Under the pieces are notes generated by a model. It was not told the origin of the DNA, did no database searches, and saw only the letters and a program-made list of their open reading frames with translations. A program made the position numbers and the translations under genes. A DNA stretch of 38,748 nucleotides from an uncultured Tenacibaculum sp. (GTDB lineage Bacteria > Bacteroidota > Bacteroidia > Flavobacteriales > Flavobacteriaceae), in NCBI GenBank assembly GCA_937922085.1, contig CAKZVD010000091.1, positions 1-38,748 on the forward strand, written 5' to 3'. Shown here one piece after another: positions 8,252-15,946 of the stretch. Numbering within the stretch: the first letter of the stretch is position 1; every line of letters starts with the position of its first letter.

Positions 8252-9370
8252 ATGAAATTTATTGTATCTAGCTCACATTTACTAAAACAACTACAGATAT
8301 TAGGTGGTGTTATTAATAGCAACAACACATTACCTATACTAGACAATTTTTTGTTTGAATTATCTGAAAATCAATTAAAAGCTTCAGCTTCAGACTTAGA
8401 AACTACCATGAGTGCAGTGGTTAATGTTGAAAGTACTGATACAGCATCTATAGCTATTAATGCTCGTTTATTGTTAGATACACTAAAAACATTTCCTGAT
8501 CAACCTTTAACTTTTAAAACTGAAGGGGAGAACACTATTGAAATTAGCTCTGAGCAAGGAAAATACGATATGGCTTTTTATAATGGAGAAGAGTTTCCTA
8601 AAGCTATAGAATTACCATCACCGAGTAGTACAGAAGTACCTCCTCACATTCTTTCTACAGCTATTTCTAAAACTATTTTTGCAGCAGGAAATGATGATTT
8701 AAGACCTGTAATGAGTGGTGTATTTTTTCAATTTAACTCTAAAGAACTAACATTTGTAGCTACAGATGCACATAAATTAGTTAAATATACAAGAAAGGAT
8801 GTATCTGCAGATAAATCTGCTGAATTCATTATGCCAAAAAAGCCTTTAAATTTGTTAAAAGGTATTTTAGGTGGTACTGAAGACAATGTTACTATTGAAT
8901 ACAATGACGCTAATGCAAAATTCACTTTTGACAATATTGTTTTAGTTTGTCGTTTAATTGATGGAAAATACCCTAACTACGAAGCTGTAATTCCAAAAGA
9001 AAATCCAAATAAACTAACTGTAGATAGAGCTTCTTTTTTAAACTCTGTTCGTAGAGTTTCAATTTTCTCTAGTAAAACTACACATCAGATACGTTTAAAA
9101 ATGGCTGGTACAGAGTTAAATGTATCTGCTGAAGATTTAGATTACGCAAACAAAGCAGACGAACGTTTAAGTTGCGATTACCAAGGTGATGACATGCAAA
9201 TTGGTTTTAATTCTCGCTTTTTAAGTGAAATGTTAAATAATTTAAACGCCAATGATGTTCAGTTGGAAATGAGTTTACCTAACAGAGCTGGTATCTTAAC
9301 TCCTATAGACGGAACAGAAGAAGGTGAACTGATTACAATGCTGGTTATGCCAGTAATGTTAAACGGATAA
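8252..9370 (+). CDS. dnaN: DNA polymerase III β sliding clamp
   Basis: DnaN forms the dimeric ring that tethers replicative polymerase to DNA. The 372-aa length is standard for three clamp domains. Typical landmarks are MKFIVSSSHLLKQLQILGGVI at the start, NTLPILDNFLFEL near 26-38, LRPVMSGVFF opening domain 2, FVATDAHKLVKY, LIDGKYPNYEAVIP, and the C-terminal LITMLVMPVML, which resembles the LVMPM-type end of the clamp family. It is a monocistronic unit with its own promoter box and a strong palindromic terminator directly behind it. dnaA is not in the window, as is common in this phylum. Confidence 0.97.
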   Translation: MKFIVSSSHLLKQLQILGGVINSNNTLPILDNFLFELSENQLKASASDLETTMSAVVNVESTDTASIAINARLLLDTLKTFPDQPLTFKTEGENTIEISSEQGKYDMAFYNGEEFPKAIELPSPSSTEVPPHILSTAISKTIFAAGNDDLRPVMSGVFFQFNSKELTFVATDAHKLVKYTRKDVSADKSAEFIMPKKPLNLLKGILGGTEDNVTIEYNDANAKFTFDNIVLVCRLIDGKYPNYEAVIPKENPNKLTVDRASFLNSVRRVSIFSSKTTHQIRLKMAGTELNVSAEDLDYANKADERLSCDYQGDDMQIGFNSRFLSEMLNNLNANDVQLEMSLPNRAGILTPIDGTEEGELITMLVMPVMLNG

Positions 9371-9383
9371 TCTTCTCTTACAT

Positions 9384-9437
9384 TTATATAAAAACAAAAA
9401 ACTAAGATTTAAATCTTAGTTTTTTGTTTTTATATAA
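9384..9437 (+). terminator. Intrinsic terminator of dnaN: 54-bp perfect palindrome
   Basis: Arms 9384-9410 and 9411-9437 are exact reverse complements. The core is CTAAGATTT/AAATCTTAG, flanked by A-tracts on the left and T-tracts on the right. It starts 14 bp after the dnaN stop. The T-rich right arm supplies the U-tract on the plus strand, and by symmetry it would also stop minus-strand transcription. Confidence 0.85.
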
Positions 9438-9739
9438 GTTTTACTTTTTTTATGAATTAATATTTTCCTTAATTCTCTTTTATTACAATCATATAAGACG
9501 TTTTTAAACAACTGTTCTAATTAAAAATTAACTACCTTTTTATTATTTAGACAATACAATAAACTTACTTCAAAAAAACATCAAACTTTTAATCTTATAC
9601 CCTGTTTTACAGTAATAAAAACCCTTTATAAAAAAAGGGTTTATAAACTTTCTTAGATCTTTAACTTTTTTGTTAATATTTAAAACTTTTATAAGTCATA
9701 AATAATTGTATTTTTACGTTTAGTAATTACATAAAAGGT
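9438..9739. other. Intergenic region upstream of parA with a small hairpin
   Basis: There is no gene in these 302 bp of AT-rich DNA. A 9-bp hairpin AAACCCTTT (9619-9627) / AAAGGGTTT (9634-9642) with a 6-nt loop lies about 100 bp before parA and lacks a T-tract. A TTG at 9670-9672 could be a -33 element, but no convincing -7 box follows. I see no DnaA-box cluster and no 16-bp parS consensus here. Confidence 0.4.
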
Positions 9740-10504
9740 ATGGGCAAAATTATTGCAATAGCAAATCAAAAAGGTGGTGTTGGTAAAACAACTACATCTG
9801 TTAATTTAGCGGCTGCGCTAGGTGTTTTAGAAAAAAAGGTACTATTAATAGATGCTGATCCTCAAGCAAACGCAACATCTGGGCTAGGTATTGATGTTGA
9901 AACTGTTGATAAAGGTACTTATCAAGTACTTGAACATACAGCATCTGTAAAGGACTCAATTGTTAAAACAGAATCGCCAAATGTTGATTTGATACCTGCC
10001 CATATAGATTTAGTTGCTATTGAGATAGAGCTTGTTGATAAAATGGAAAGAGAATATATGCTTAAAAAAGCGTTAGCAGAACTTACCGTTGAATATGACT
10101 ACATATTAATCGATTGTGCTCCTTCTTTAGGATTAATAACTTTAAATTCTTTAGTAGCATCTAATGCTGTAATTATACCTATTCAATGTGAGTATTTTGC
10201 CTTAGAAGGTTTAGGGAAATTATTAAACACCATTAAAAGTGTACAAAAAATTCATAATAAAGAATTAGAAATTGAAGGCCTTTTACTAACTATGTATGAT
10301 GCTCGTTTACGTTTATCTAATCAAGTAGTAGATGAAGTAAGAAAACATTTTAGTTCTATGGTTTTTGACACAATTGTTCACAGAAATATACGTTTAAGTG
10401 AAGCTCCGAGTTATGGCGAAAGTATAATTTCATACGATGCCACTAGTAAAGGTGCAGTAAATTATATTAATTTAGCAAACGAAATTATAAAGAAGAATTC
10501 ATAA
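9740..10504 (+). CDS. parA: Chromosome-partitioning ATPase ParA/Soj
   Basis: ParA is the deviant-Walker ATPase that works with ParB to segregate chromosome origins. The 254-aa protein shows the deviant Walker A KGGVGKTTT (residues 11-19) with its signature lysine, DADPQAN (38-44), the Walker B region LIDCAPSLG, and the C-terminal NIRLSEAPSYG. This is the short Soj form without an N-terminal DNA-binding extension, as expected for a chromosomal system. It starts a dense operon with parB one base after its stop. Proximity to dnaN makes an origin-near location likely but not proven. Confidence 0.96.
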   Translation: MGKIIAIANQKGGVGKTTTSVNLAAALGVLEKKVLLIDADPQANATSGLGIDVETVDKGTYQVLEHTASVKDSIVKTESPNVDLIPAHIDLVAIEIELVDKMEREYMLKKALAELTVEYDYILIDCAPSLGLITLNSLVASNAVIIPIQCEYFALEGLGKLLNTIKSVQKIHNKELEIEGLLLTMYDARLRLSNQVVDEVRKHFSSMVFDTIVHRNIRLSEAPSYGESIISYDATSKGAVNYINLANEIIKKNS

Positions 10505-10505
10505 A

Positions 10506-11396
10506 ATGGCAAAAGCAACAAGGAAGCAAGCATTAGGAAGAGGATTATCAGCTTTGTTAAAAGAAACTGCCGATGTTAGTTCTGCTTCAGATGAAAATGC
10601 AGACAAAGTAGTTGGTAGTATTATTGATATTAGTTTAGATTTAATAGAAGTTAACCCTTTTCAACCTAGAACTTATTTTGATGAAGAGGCTTTAAGGGAA
10701 CTTTCTAATTCGATTAAAGAATTAGGTGTTATTCAACCTATTACAGTTCGTAAATTAGCTGAAGATAAATTTCAATTAGTATCTGGTGAACGTCGTTTTA
10801 GAGCATCAAAATTAATTGGTAATAAAACAGTACCAGCTTATATACGCCTTGCTAATGATCAAGAAATGCTAGAAATGGCATTAGTTGAAAATATTCAACG
10901 AAAAAATCTAGATCCAATAGAAGTAGCTTTATCATATCAAAGATTAATTGATGAAATAAAGTTAACTCAAGAAGAATTAAGTATTAGAGTTGGTAAAAAA
11001 AGATCTACTGTAACTAATTATCTGCGTTTATTAAAATTAGACCCTATTATTCAGACAGGAATGAGAGATTCTTTTATTTCTATGGGACATGGTAGAGCTT
11101 TAATTAATGTTGATAATATTTCTGATCAACTTAATATTTATGAAAAAATATTAAGGGATAAATTATCTGTTCGCCAGACAGAAGATTTAGTAAGACATTT
11201 AAAGTCTGGTACAATCGCTAAAGCTGAAAAAAAGAAAAAATCATTACCTTCTACTATTACCAATAGTATGAAAGATTTAAATGATTTTTTTAGTGCTAAA
11301 GTTGGTATAAGTGTTGATGATAAAGGTAAAGGTAAAATTTCTGTTCCTTTTGATTCAATTGAAGATTTTAATAGAATAAAAAAATTATTAGAGTAA
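10506..11396 (+). CDS. parB: Chromosome-partitioning protein ParB/Spo0J
   Basis: ParB binds parS sites and spreads on DNA as a CTP-dependent clamp. In this 296-aa protein RGLSALL (12-18) is the ParA-stimulating N-terminal motif. NPFQPR (50-55), ELGVIQPITVR (72-82) and GERRFRAS (94-101) are the CTP/ParB-box motifs, and LVENIQRKNLDPIE follows. The DNA-recognition helix-turn-helix lies about 154-178 (TQEELSIRVGKKRSTVTNYL). A basic linker and a C-terminal dimerisation segment complete it. The downstream gene starts with no gap after its stop. Confidence 0.96.
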   Translation: MAKATRKQALGRGLSALLKETADVSSASDENADKVVGSIIDISLDLIEVNPFQPRTYFDEEALRELSNSIKELGVIQPITVRKLAEDKFQLVSGERRFRASKLIGNKTVPAYIRLANDQEMLEMALVENIQRKNLDPIEVALSYQRLIDEIKLTQEELSIRVGKKRSTVTNYLRLLKLDPIIQTGMRDSFISMGHGRALINVDNISDQLNIYEKILRDKLSVRQTEDLVRHLKSGTIAKAEKKKKSLPSTITNSMKDLNDFFSAKVGISVDDKGKGKISVPFDSIEDFNRIKKLLE

Positions 11397-11981
11397 TTGA
11401 ATTTTAAATATTACATAGTATTTACGCTGCTTCTTTTGCAATTTAATTTATTTGCTCAAAAGGACTCTATAAAATCTAAAGAGACATCTCATTTACAAAT
11501 ACCTAGAGTAAAATATAACCCTTTATCGCCATCTAAAGCAGCTTTCTATTCTGCTCTTTTTCCTGGTGCAGGGCAAATTTATAATAATAGATATTGGTGG
11601 CAATTACCTTTAATATACGGAGGAATGGCTACAAGTATTTATTTTTTTATAGATAGTAGTAATGAATATGATAGATTTAGAACTGCTTTTAGAAGAAGAA
11701 AAGCAGGTTTAACAGACGAATTTACTGTTAATGGTGTAGAAATCATTTCTGAAGCTGGTCTTGAAAGTGCTCAAAGACAGCTAAGGCAAAATAGAGATTT
11801 ATCTTTACTATCTACTTTACTTATTTATGTATTACAAATTGTAGAAGCTAGTGTAACTGCTCATTTACTTCAATTTGATGATACAGACGACTTAACAATT
11901 AGACCTACTGCAATACCACCTAATAGGTATTCAGTAGACAGTTCTCCAAAAATAGGTTTAACTTTAAAATATTCTTTTTAA
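11397..11981 (+). CDS. DUF5683 family exported/membrane protein
   Basis: The 194-aa protein starts at a TTG immediately after the parB stop. That start is supported because the signal peptide NFKYYIVFTLLLLQFNLFAQ begins right there and no ATG lies near. The core PLSPSKAAFYSALFPGAGQIYNNRYWWQLPLIYGG is the diagnostic DUF5683 segment, with Pro-Gly-Ala-Gly-Gln-Ile-Tyr-Asn. A second hydrophobic stretch (SLLSTLLIYVLQIVEASVTAHL) precedes a C-terminus rich in β-strand. The family is found behind parB across Bacteroidota. Its function is unknown, and an envelope location is the only safe inference. Confidence 0.88.
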   Translation: MNFKYYIVFTLLLLQFNLFAQKDSIKSKETSHLQIPRVKYNPLSPSKAAFYSALFPGAGQIYNNRYWWQLPLIYGGMATSIYFFIDSSNEYDRFRTAFRRRKAGLTDEFTVNGVEIISEAGLESAQRQLRQNRDLSLLSTLLIYVLQIVEASVTAHLLQFDDTDDLTIRPTAIPPNRYSVDSSPKIGLTLKYSF

Positions 11982-11982
11982 T

Positions 11983-12684
11983 ATGAAATTAGCCTTATTA
12001 GGTTATGGAAGAATGGGTAAGGAAATTGAAAAAATTGCCTTAGAAAGAGGTCATGAGATCGTGTTAAAAACATCTTCTCAAGACAATTATGACATTTCAG
12101 AAGCAGATATTGCTATTGATTTCAGTATTCCAGAAGCCGCTTTTAGTAACATTTCTAAATGCATAAATAATAATATTCCTGTTATTTCTGGAACTACAGG
12201 ATGGCTAGACAAATATGATGATGTAGTACATCTTTGTAAAGAAAAAAATGGAGCTTTTATCTATGCCTCAAACTTTAGTTTAGGTGTAAATATCTTTTTT
12301 GAGTTAAACTCACAACTTGCTAAAATGATGCGTTCTTTAGAACAATACAATGTTAAAATTGAAGAAATACATCATACTAAAAAATTAGACGCTCCTAGTG
12401 GAACTGCAATTACTTTAGCAGAAGGAATAATAGATCATTCTGATAAAAAAGAATGGGCATTAGAAGATACAAAATCTAACGAAATCATTCCTATTAAAGC
12501 TATTAGAACTCCAAATGTTCCAGGTACTCATACCATTAATTATGATTCTGAAGTAGATACTATCGAAATAAAGCACACTGCTCATAATAGAAAAGGATTT
12601 GCTTTAGGAGCTGTAATAGCAGCTGAATGGTTACAAACCAAAAAAGGAGTTTTTACAATGAAAGATGTATTAAACTTAAAATAA
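11983..12684 (+). CDS. dapB: 4-hydroxy-tetrahydrodipicolinate reductase
   Basis: DapB makes tetrahydrodipicolinate in the lysine/meso-diaminopimelate pathway that feeds peptidoglycan. The 233-aa protein has the nucleotide-binding GYGRMG at 7-12, DFSIPEA near 46-52, SGTTGW near 69-74, the substrate-binding motif EIHHTKKLDAPSGTA (128-142) with His130, His131 and Lys134, and GTHTINYDSEVDTIEIKHTAHNR near the C-terminus. It is short for the family (usually about 240-270 aa), as is typical of Bacteroidota. It starts one base after the DUF5683 stop, within the parAB operon. Confidence 0.95.
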   Translation: MKLALLGYGRMGKEIEKIALERGHEIVLKTSSQDNYDISEADIAIDFSIPEAAFSNISKCINNNIPVISGTTGWLDKYDDVVHLCKEKNGAFIYASNFSLGVNIFFELNSQLAKMMRSLEQYNVKIEEIHHTKKLDAPSGTAITLAEGIIDHSDKKEWALEDTKSNEIIPIKAIRTPNVPGTHTINYDSEVDTIEIKHTAHNRKGFALGAVIAAEWLQTKKGVFTMKDVLNLK

Positions 12685-12739
12685 AAATTAATAATCTATA
12701 ATTTCTATTGCTTTAGATTAAAAAATTAAATTAAAAATT

Positions 12740-14308
12740 ATGTCATTAACCGGGTGGTTTATTTTATTCTTAATAGTACAAGTAATTCATTTTTTAGGTA
12801 CTTGGAAATTATATATTAAAGCTGGGAGAAAAGCTTGGGAAGCAGCTGTACCTGTTTATAATGCTATTGTTTTATTTGGCATTATAAAACGACCAAAGGC
12901 ATGGACTATTTTACTTTTTATACCTATTGTAAATTTAATTATGTTTCTTGTTTTATGGATTGAAACTTGTAGAAGTTTTGGTTATAAAACAACAAAAGAT
13001 ACCTTTTTAGTAATTTTCACTTTAGGTTTTTATATCTATAAAATTAATTATAGTTCAGAAATAGTATATGACAAAGAGAGAAGTTTAAAAGCTCCTTCTG
13101 CTGTAGGCGAATGGGTTAGCTCTATTGCTTTTGCTATTGTAGCAGCTACTATTGTTCATAATTATTTTATTAGACCTTACGTAATCCCTTCTTCTTCTTT
13201 AGAAAAATCTCTTTTAATTGGTGATTATTTATTTGTAAGTAAGTTTCATTATGGAGCAAGAGTACCTATGTCTACTGTAGCTTTACCAATGATTCATGAC
13301 AGTATTCCACTTGTAAAAACTAAATCATATTTATTTAGTGATAATTTTGATAAAAGGAAAACCTCATGGATGAACAAGTTACAGTTACCATACTTAAGGT
13401 TACCTGCTTTAACTAAAATAAAACGTAATGATATTGTTGTTTTTGGTCAGCCAGCTGATACACTACTCGATATGAACAAATTAAGACCAGATAGAAATTA
13501 TTATAAACCCATCGATAAGAAAACAAACTTAGTTAAAAGGTGTGTTGGTATTGCTGGTGATAGTTTAGAGATTAGAGATGGATACATTTTTATAAATGGT
13601 AAACGTTCTATTCTTCCTAAAAGTGCTAAACCACAATGGTATCATGAAGTAGATACAGATGGTAAACAATTTAGTTTAGCGGCACTTAAAAGATATAATG
13701 TTAGACTATCTGAAGCTGGAACTTTAAATGACAAGTACATCTTGAATTTAACCGATGATGAAGCTGCTGCAATAGCTAAAAACCCTATTGTAAAGAGTGT
13801 AACAAAAAGAATACAACCTAAAGGAAGTACTAATGATTTATTTCCTCATAATCCAAAATATGCTTGGTCTGGTGATAACTTTGGTCCTATTTATATTCCT
13901 AAAAAAGGTGCTACTGTAACATTAGATTCAGAATCAATTCCATTTTACAAGAGAATTATTCAAGAATATGAAAAAAATGAACTGACTTTTTTCAACGATG
14001 ATGTATATATTAATGGGAAAAAGACAAATACGTATACTTTTAAGCAAGATTATTATTGGATGATGGGTGACAACCGTCAAACTTCTTTAGATGCAAGAGC
14101 ATGGGGATATGTACCTTTTGATCATGTTATAGGAACTCCTTTAATGGTTTGGTTTAGTTATGATAATGTTGAAGGTAAAGTTAGATGGGATCGATTATTT
14201 ATGACGGTAACTAATGGAGAATCTAAATCTTATTTTTGGGTTGGTATCGTTAGTGCTTTTCTTATTCTATTTTTAGTATTTAAACCTAAAAAGAAAAAAG
14301 CTGCATAA
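12740..14308 (+). CDS. lepB: Signal peptidase I (Bacteroidota-type, long)
   Basis: This membrane serine protease cleaves Sec signal peptides. It is 522 aa, much longer than E. coli-type enzymes. An N-terminal module of about 110 residues has three hydrophobic helices (4-20, 55-73, 88-101). The peptidase follows: one membrane segment (125-145), then IPSSSLEKSLLIGDYLFVSKFHYG with catalytic Ser153, a large inserted region, and NLVKRCVGIAGD with the general base Lys266. GDNRQTSLDARAWGYVP is the conserved C-terminal box, and a final transmembrane helix ends in a basic tail. In the serine motif, Leu154 replaces the Met usual after the catalytic Ser. It lies 55 bp behind dapB and 3 bp before the WbqC-like gene. 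Confidence 0.95.
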   Translation: MSLTGWFILFLIVQVIHFLGTWKLYIKAGRKAWEAAVPVYNAIVLFGIIKRPKAWTILLFIPIVNLIMFLVLWIETCRSFGYKTTKDTFLVIFTLGFYIYKINYSSEIVYDKERSLKAPSAVGEWVSSIAFAIVAATIVHNYFIRPYVIPSSSLEKSLLIGDYLFVSKFHYGARVPMSTVALPMIHDSIPLVKTKSYLFSDNFDKRKTSWMNKLQLPYLRLPALTKIKRNDIVVFGQPADTLLDMNKLRPDRNYYKPIDKKTNLVKRCVGIAGDSLEIRDGYIFINGKRSILPKSAKPQWYHEVDTDGKQFSLAALKRYNVRLSEAGTLNDKYILNLTDDEAAAIAKNPIVKSVTKRIQPKGSTNDLFPHNPKYAWSGDNFGPIYIPKKGATVTLDSESIPFYKRIIQEYEKNELTFFNDDVYINGKKTNTYTFKQDYYWMMGDNRQTSLDARAWGYVPFDHVIGTPLMVWFSYDNVEGKVRWDRLFMTVTNGESKSYFWVGIVSAFLILFLVFKPKKKKAA

Positions 14309-14311
14309 ATT

Positions 14312-14938
14312 TTGAGTTTATTTATTCCAACATATTTTTCTCCCATATCTCAATATGCAAACATTTATCGATCCAAAGAGCTAGTTTTTGAAATAGAAGA
14401 CAATTATCAAAAACAAACCTATAGAAATAGATGTTATATATATGGTGCTAATGGTAAATTATCTTTAAACATACCTGTTAAGCATGCAAATACTGTTGGT
14501 AGAAAAAAAACAAAAGACACTTTAATCGAAAATAGCTTTCCTTGGCAAAGTCAACATTTTAAATCTTTAAAATCTGCATATCAATCTTCTCCTTACTTTG
14601 AGTTTTTTGAAGATGATCTTTTAAAAATTTTTAATAAAAATTACGTATATTTAGTTGATTTGAATATTGATACATTTTTATTTGTCACAGATTCTTTACA
14701 GATAAGTCAAGAATTCTCTAGAACAAATACTTATGATTTAGAACCAAAAATAGAGGATTATAGAGATTTTTCTATTGCCAAAAATGGTCCATCAATACAG
14801 ATTGATAATTATACGCAAATGTTTGATGATAAATTTGGGTTTATTCCTAATTTATCAATTTTAGACCTTCTTTTTATGGAAGGAGGTAATGCACTAACTA
14901 TATTAGAAAGTGTAAAACTTGCAAATAATAAAAAATAA
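14312..14938 (+). CDS. WbqC-like family protein
   Basis: The 208-aa protein starts at TTG 3 bp after the lepB stop. The opening LFIPTYFSPISQYANIYRSKE and the central SLNIPVKHANTVGRKKTKDTLI match the WbqC-like family (PF08889), and SFPWQSQHFKSLKSAYQSSPYF is its most conserved stretch. The name comes from a gene in O-antigen clusters, and no reaction is firmly established. Its steady pairing with lepB in this phylum suggests an envelope-linked task, which is inference. It closes the parA-to-wbqC operon. The following 271 bp up to the Crp gene are AT-rich with no recognisable element. Confidence 0.85.
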   Translation: MSLFIPTYFSPISQYANIYRSKELVFEIEDNYQKQTYRNRCYIYGANGKLSLNIPVKHANTVGRKKTKDTLIENSFPWQSQHFKSLKSAYQSSPYFEFFEDDLLKIFNKNYVYLVDLNIDTFLFVTDSLQISQEFSRTNTYDLEPKIEDYRDFSIAKNGPSIQIDNYTQMFDDKFGFIPNLSILDLLFMEGGNALTILESVKLANNKK

Positions 14939-15209
14939 GAAAACTTTAATTAATTGATATATGTTCATTTTTATATGAATATTACTAATCATTATCGCTA
15001 AGAAATTAATGGGATATTTCAGCTTCTTAATGATACATCAATAAAATTTAAATTTAATCATATAAATATTGCATAAGCATATATTTATATCATTTCTGGA
15101 TCACTAATATTTGACCTTCTATAATTTACAGAGGGTATACTTATTGTTGTACAAGAAAATATAAAACAATCATACTAGATAATTCTTAGTAATTAAAATT
15201 TTAATACAA

Positions 15210-15812
15210 ATGAAACAAAATATAGTCGCCAGTTTTTCTCGATTTTACATGGAAAATGTTTCTGATGAAGGTATTGAATCGTTTTCAGAAATTCTTTCTT
15301 TAAAAAGCTTTAAAAGAGGTCAAGTTTTAATAAAACGAGCTAATGATTTAACTAAGTTTTACATAATAAAATCTGGTATTGTAGCCAGTTTTGCTAAAAA
15401 CCTAGATGAAGAAAAAGAATACATAAGGACTATTCATGTAGAAAATTATGCCTTTACTAATCTATTTTATTTAGAAAAACTCAATGAACAAGATGAAAAC
15501 ACTTCTTCCGACTACTTTAAATGCCTTACAGACTGCACATTACTAGAAGGAAGCTTTAAAGAATTTCTTGATTTAACTACAAAGAACCACGAAATATCTA
15601 TCTTATATAATCTAATTAATCAAAGATTATTATTACAAATGCTAATTAGACTTGATAGATTATCTCTCTTAGACGCTACAAAACGGTATAAAGTATTTAA
15701 ACAAAGGATACCTAACATAGAAAATTTAATTCCGCAATATCAAATAGCTAATTATTTAAATATTACACCTGTACAGTTGAGTAGAATTAGAAAAAAGTTG
15801 TATTCTGAATAA
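15210..15812 (+). CDS. Crp/Fnr-family transcriptional regulator
   Basis: The 200-aa protein has an N-terminal cyclic-nucleotide-binding-like β-barrel (about 20-120: FKRGQVLIKRANDLTKFYIIKSGIVASF), a dimerisation helix (about 125-150), and a C-terminal winged helix-turn-helix (IPQYQIANYLNITPVQLSRIRKKL, about 173-197). The phosphate-binding cassette of true CRP (R-S/T-A) is not visible, and there is no Fnr cysteine cluster. The ligand is therefore unknown, as for most such regulators in Bacteroidota. It is monocistronic and convergent with the glycan operon, and a hairpin terminator lies between them. Confidence 0.88.
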   Translation: MKQNIVASFSRFYMENVSDEGIESFSEILSLKSFKRGQVLIKRANDLTKFYIIKSGIVASFAKNLDEEKEYIRTIHVENYAFTNLFYLEKLNEQDENTSSDYFKCLTDCTLLEGSFKEFLDLTTKNHEISILYNLINQRLLLQMLIRLDRLSLLDATKRYKVFKQRIPNIENLIPQYQIANYLNITPVQLSRIRKKLYSE

Positions 15813-15852
15813 TTTGTAAAACTATGTTTATAAATTAAATGGATATAAAGTA

Positions 15853-15860
15853 TAACTTTG
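15853..15860 (+). promoter_or_regulatory. Candidate -7 element (TAACTTTG) downstream of the Crp gene
   Basis: A perfect TAnnTTTG match sits 40 bp after the Crp stop and 34 bp before the terminator hairpin, with no good -33 element. If used, it would yield a transcript of about 80 nt and no protein. Confidence 0.25.
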
Positions 15861-15893
15861 TAAATGAAATAGTCCCTTAATTTCGTTTTTAAT

Positions 15894-15946
15894 AAAAGAC
15901 TTGTACTTCATATTCTCATCCCCCATGATACAGGTCTTTTTTATTT
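15894..15946 (+). terminator. Terminator hairpin between convergent genes, with an unusual C-rich loop
   Basis: AAAAGACTTGTA (15894-15905) pairs with TACAGGTCTTTT (15929-15940) over 12 bp with one G·U, and is followed by T6 and more T. The 23-nt loop holds a nested TCAT-CCCCC-ATGA mini-hairpin (15916-15928). Because the arms are A- and T-rich it can work in both directions, ending the Crp gene on the plus strand and the flippase operon on the minus strand. Confidence 0.7.

Noticed and set aside
9371..9739. Possible replication origin between dnaN and parA
   Set aside because: The region is AT-rich but has no DnaA-box cluster; the palindrome at its left is better explained as a terminator.
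14939..15209. Remnant gene between wbqC and the Crp regulator
   Set aside because: Frames are broken by many stops and no stretch resembles a protein family; it reads as plain AT-rich spacer.
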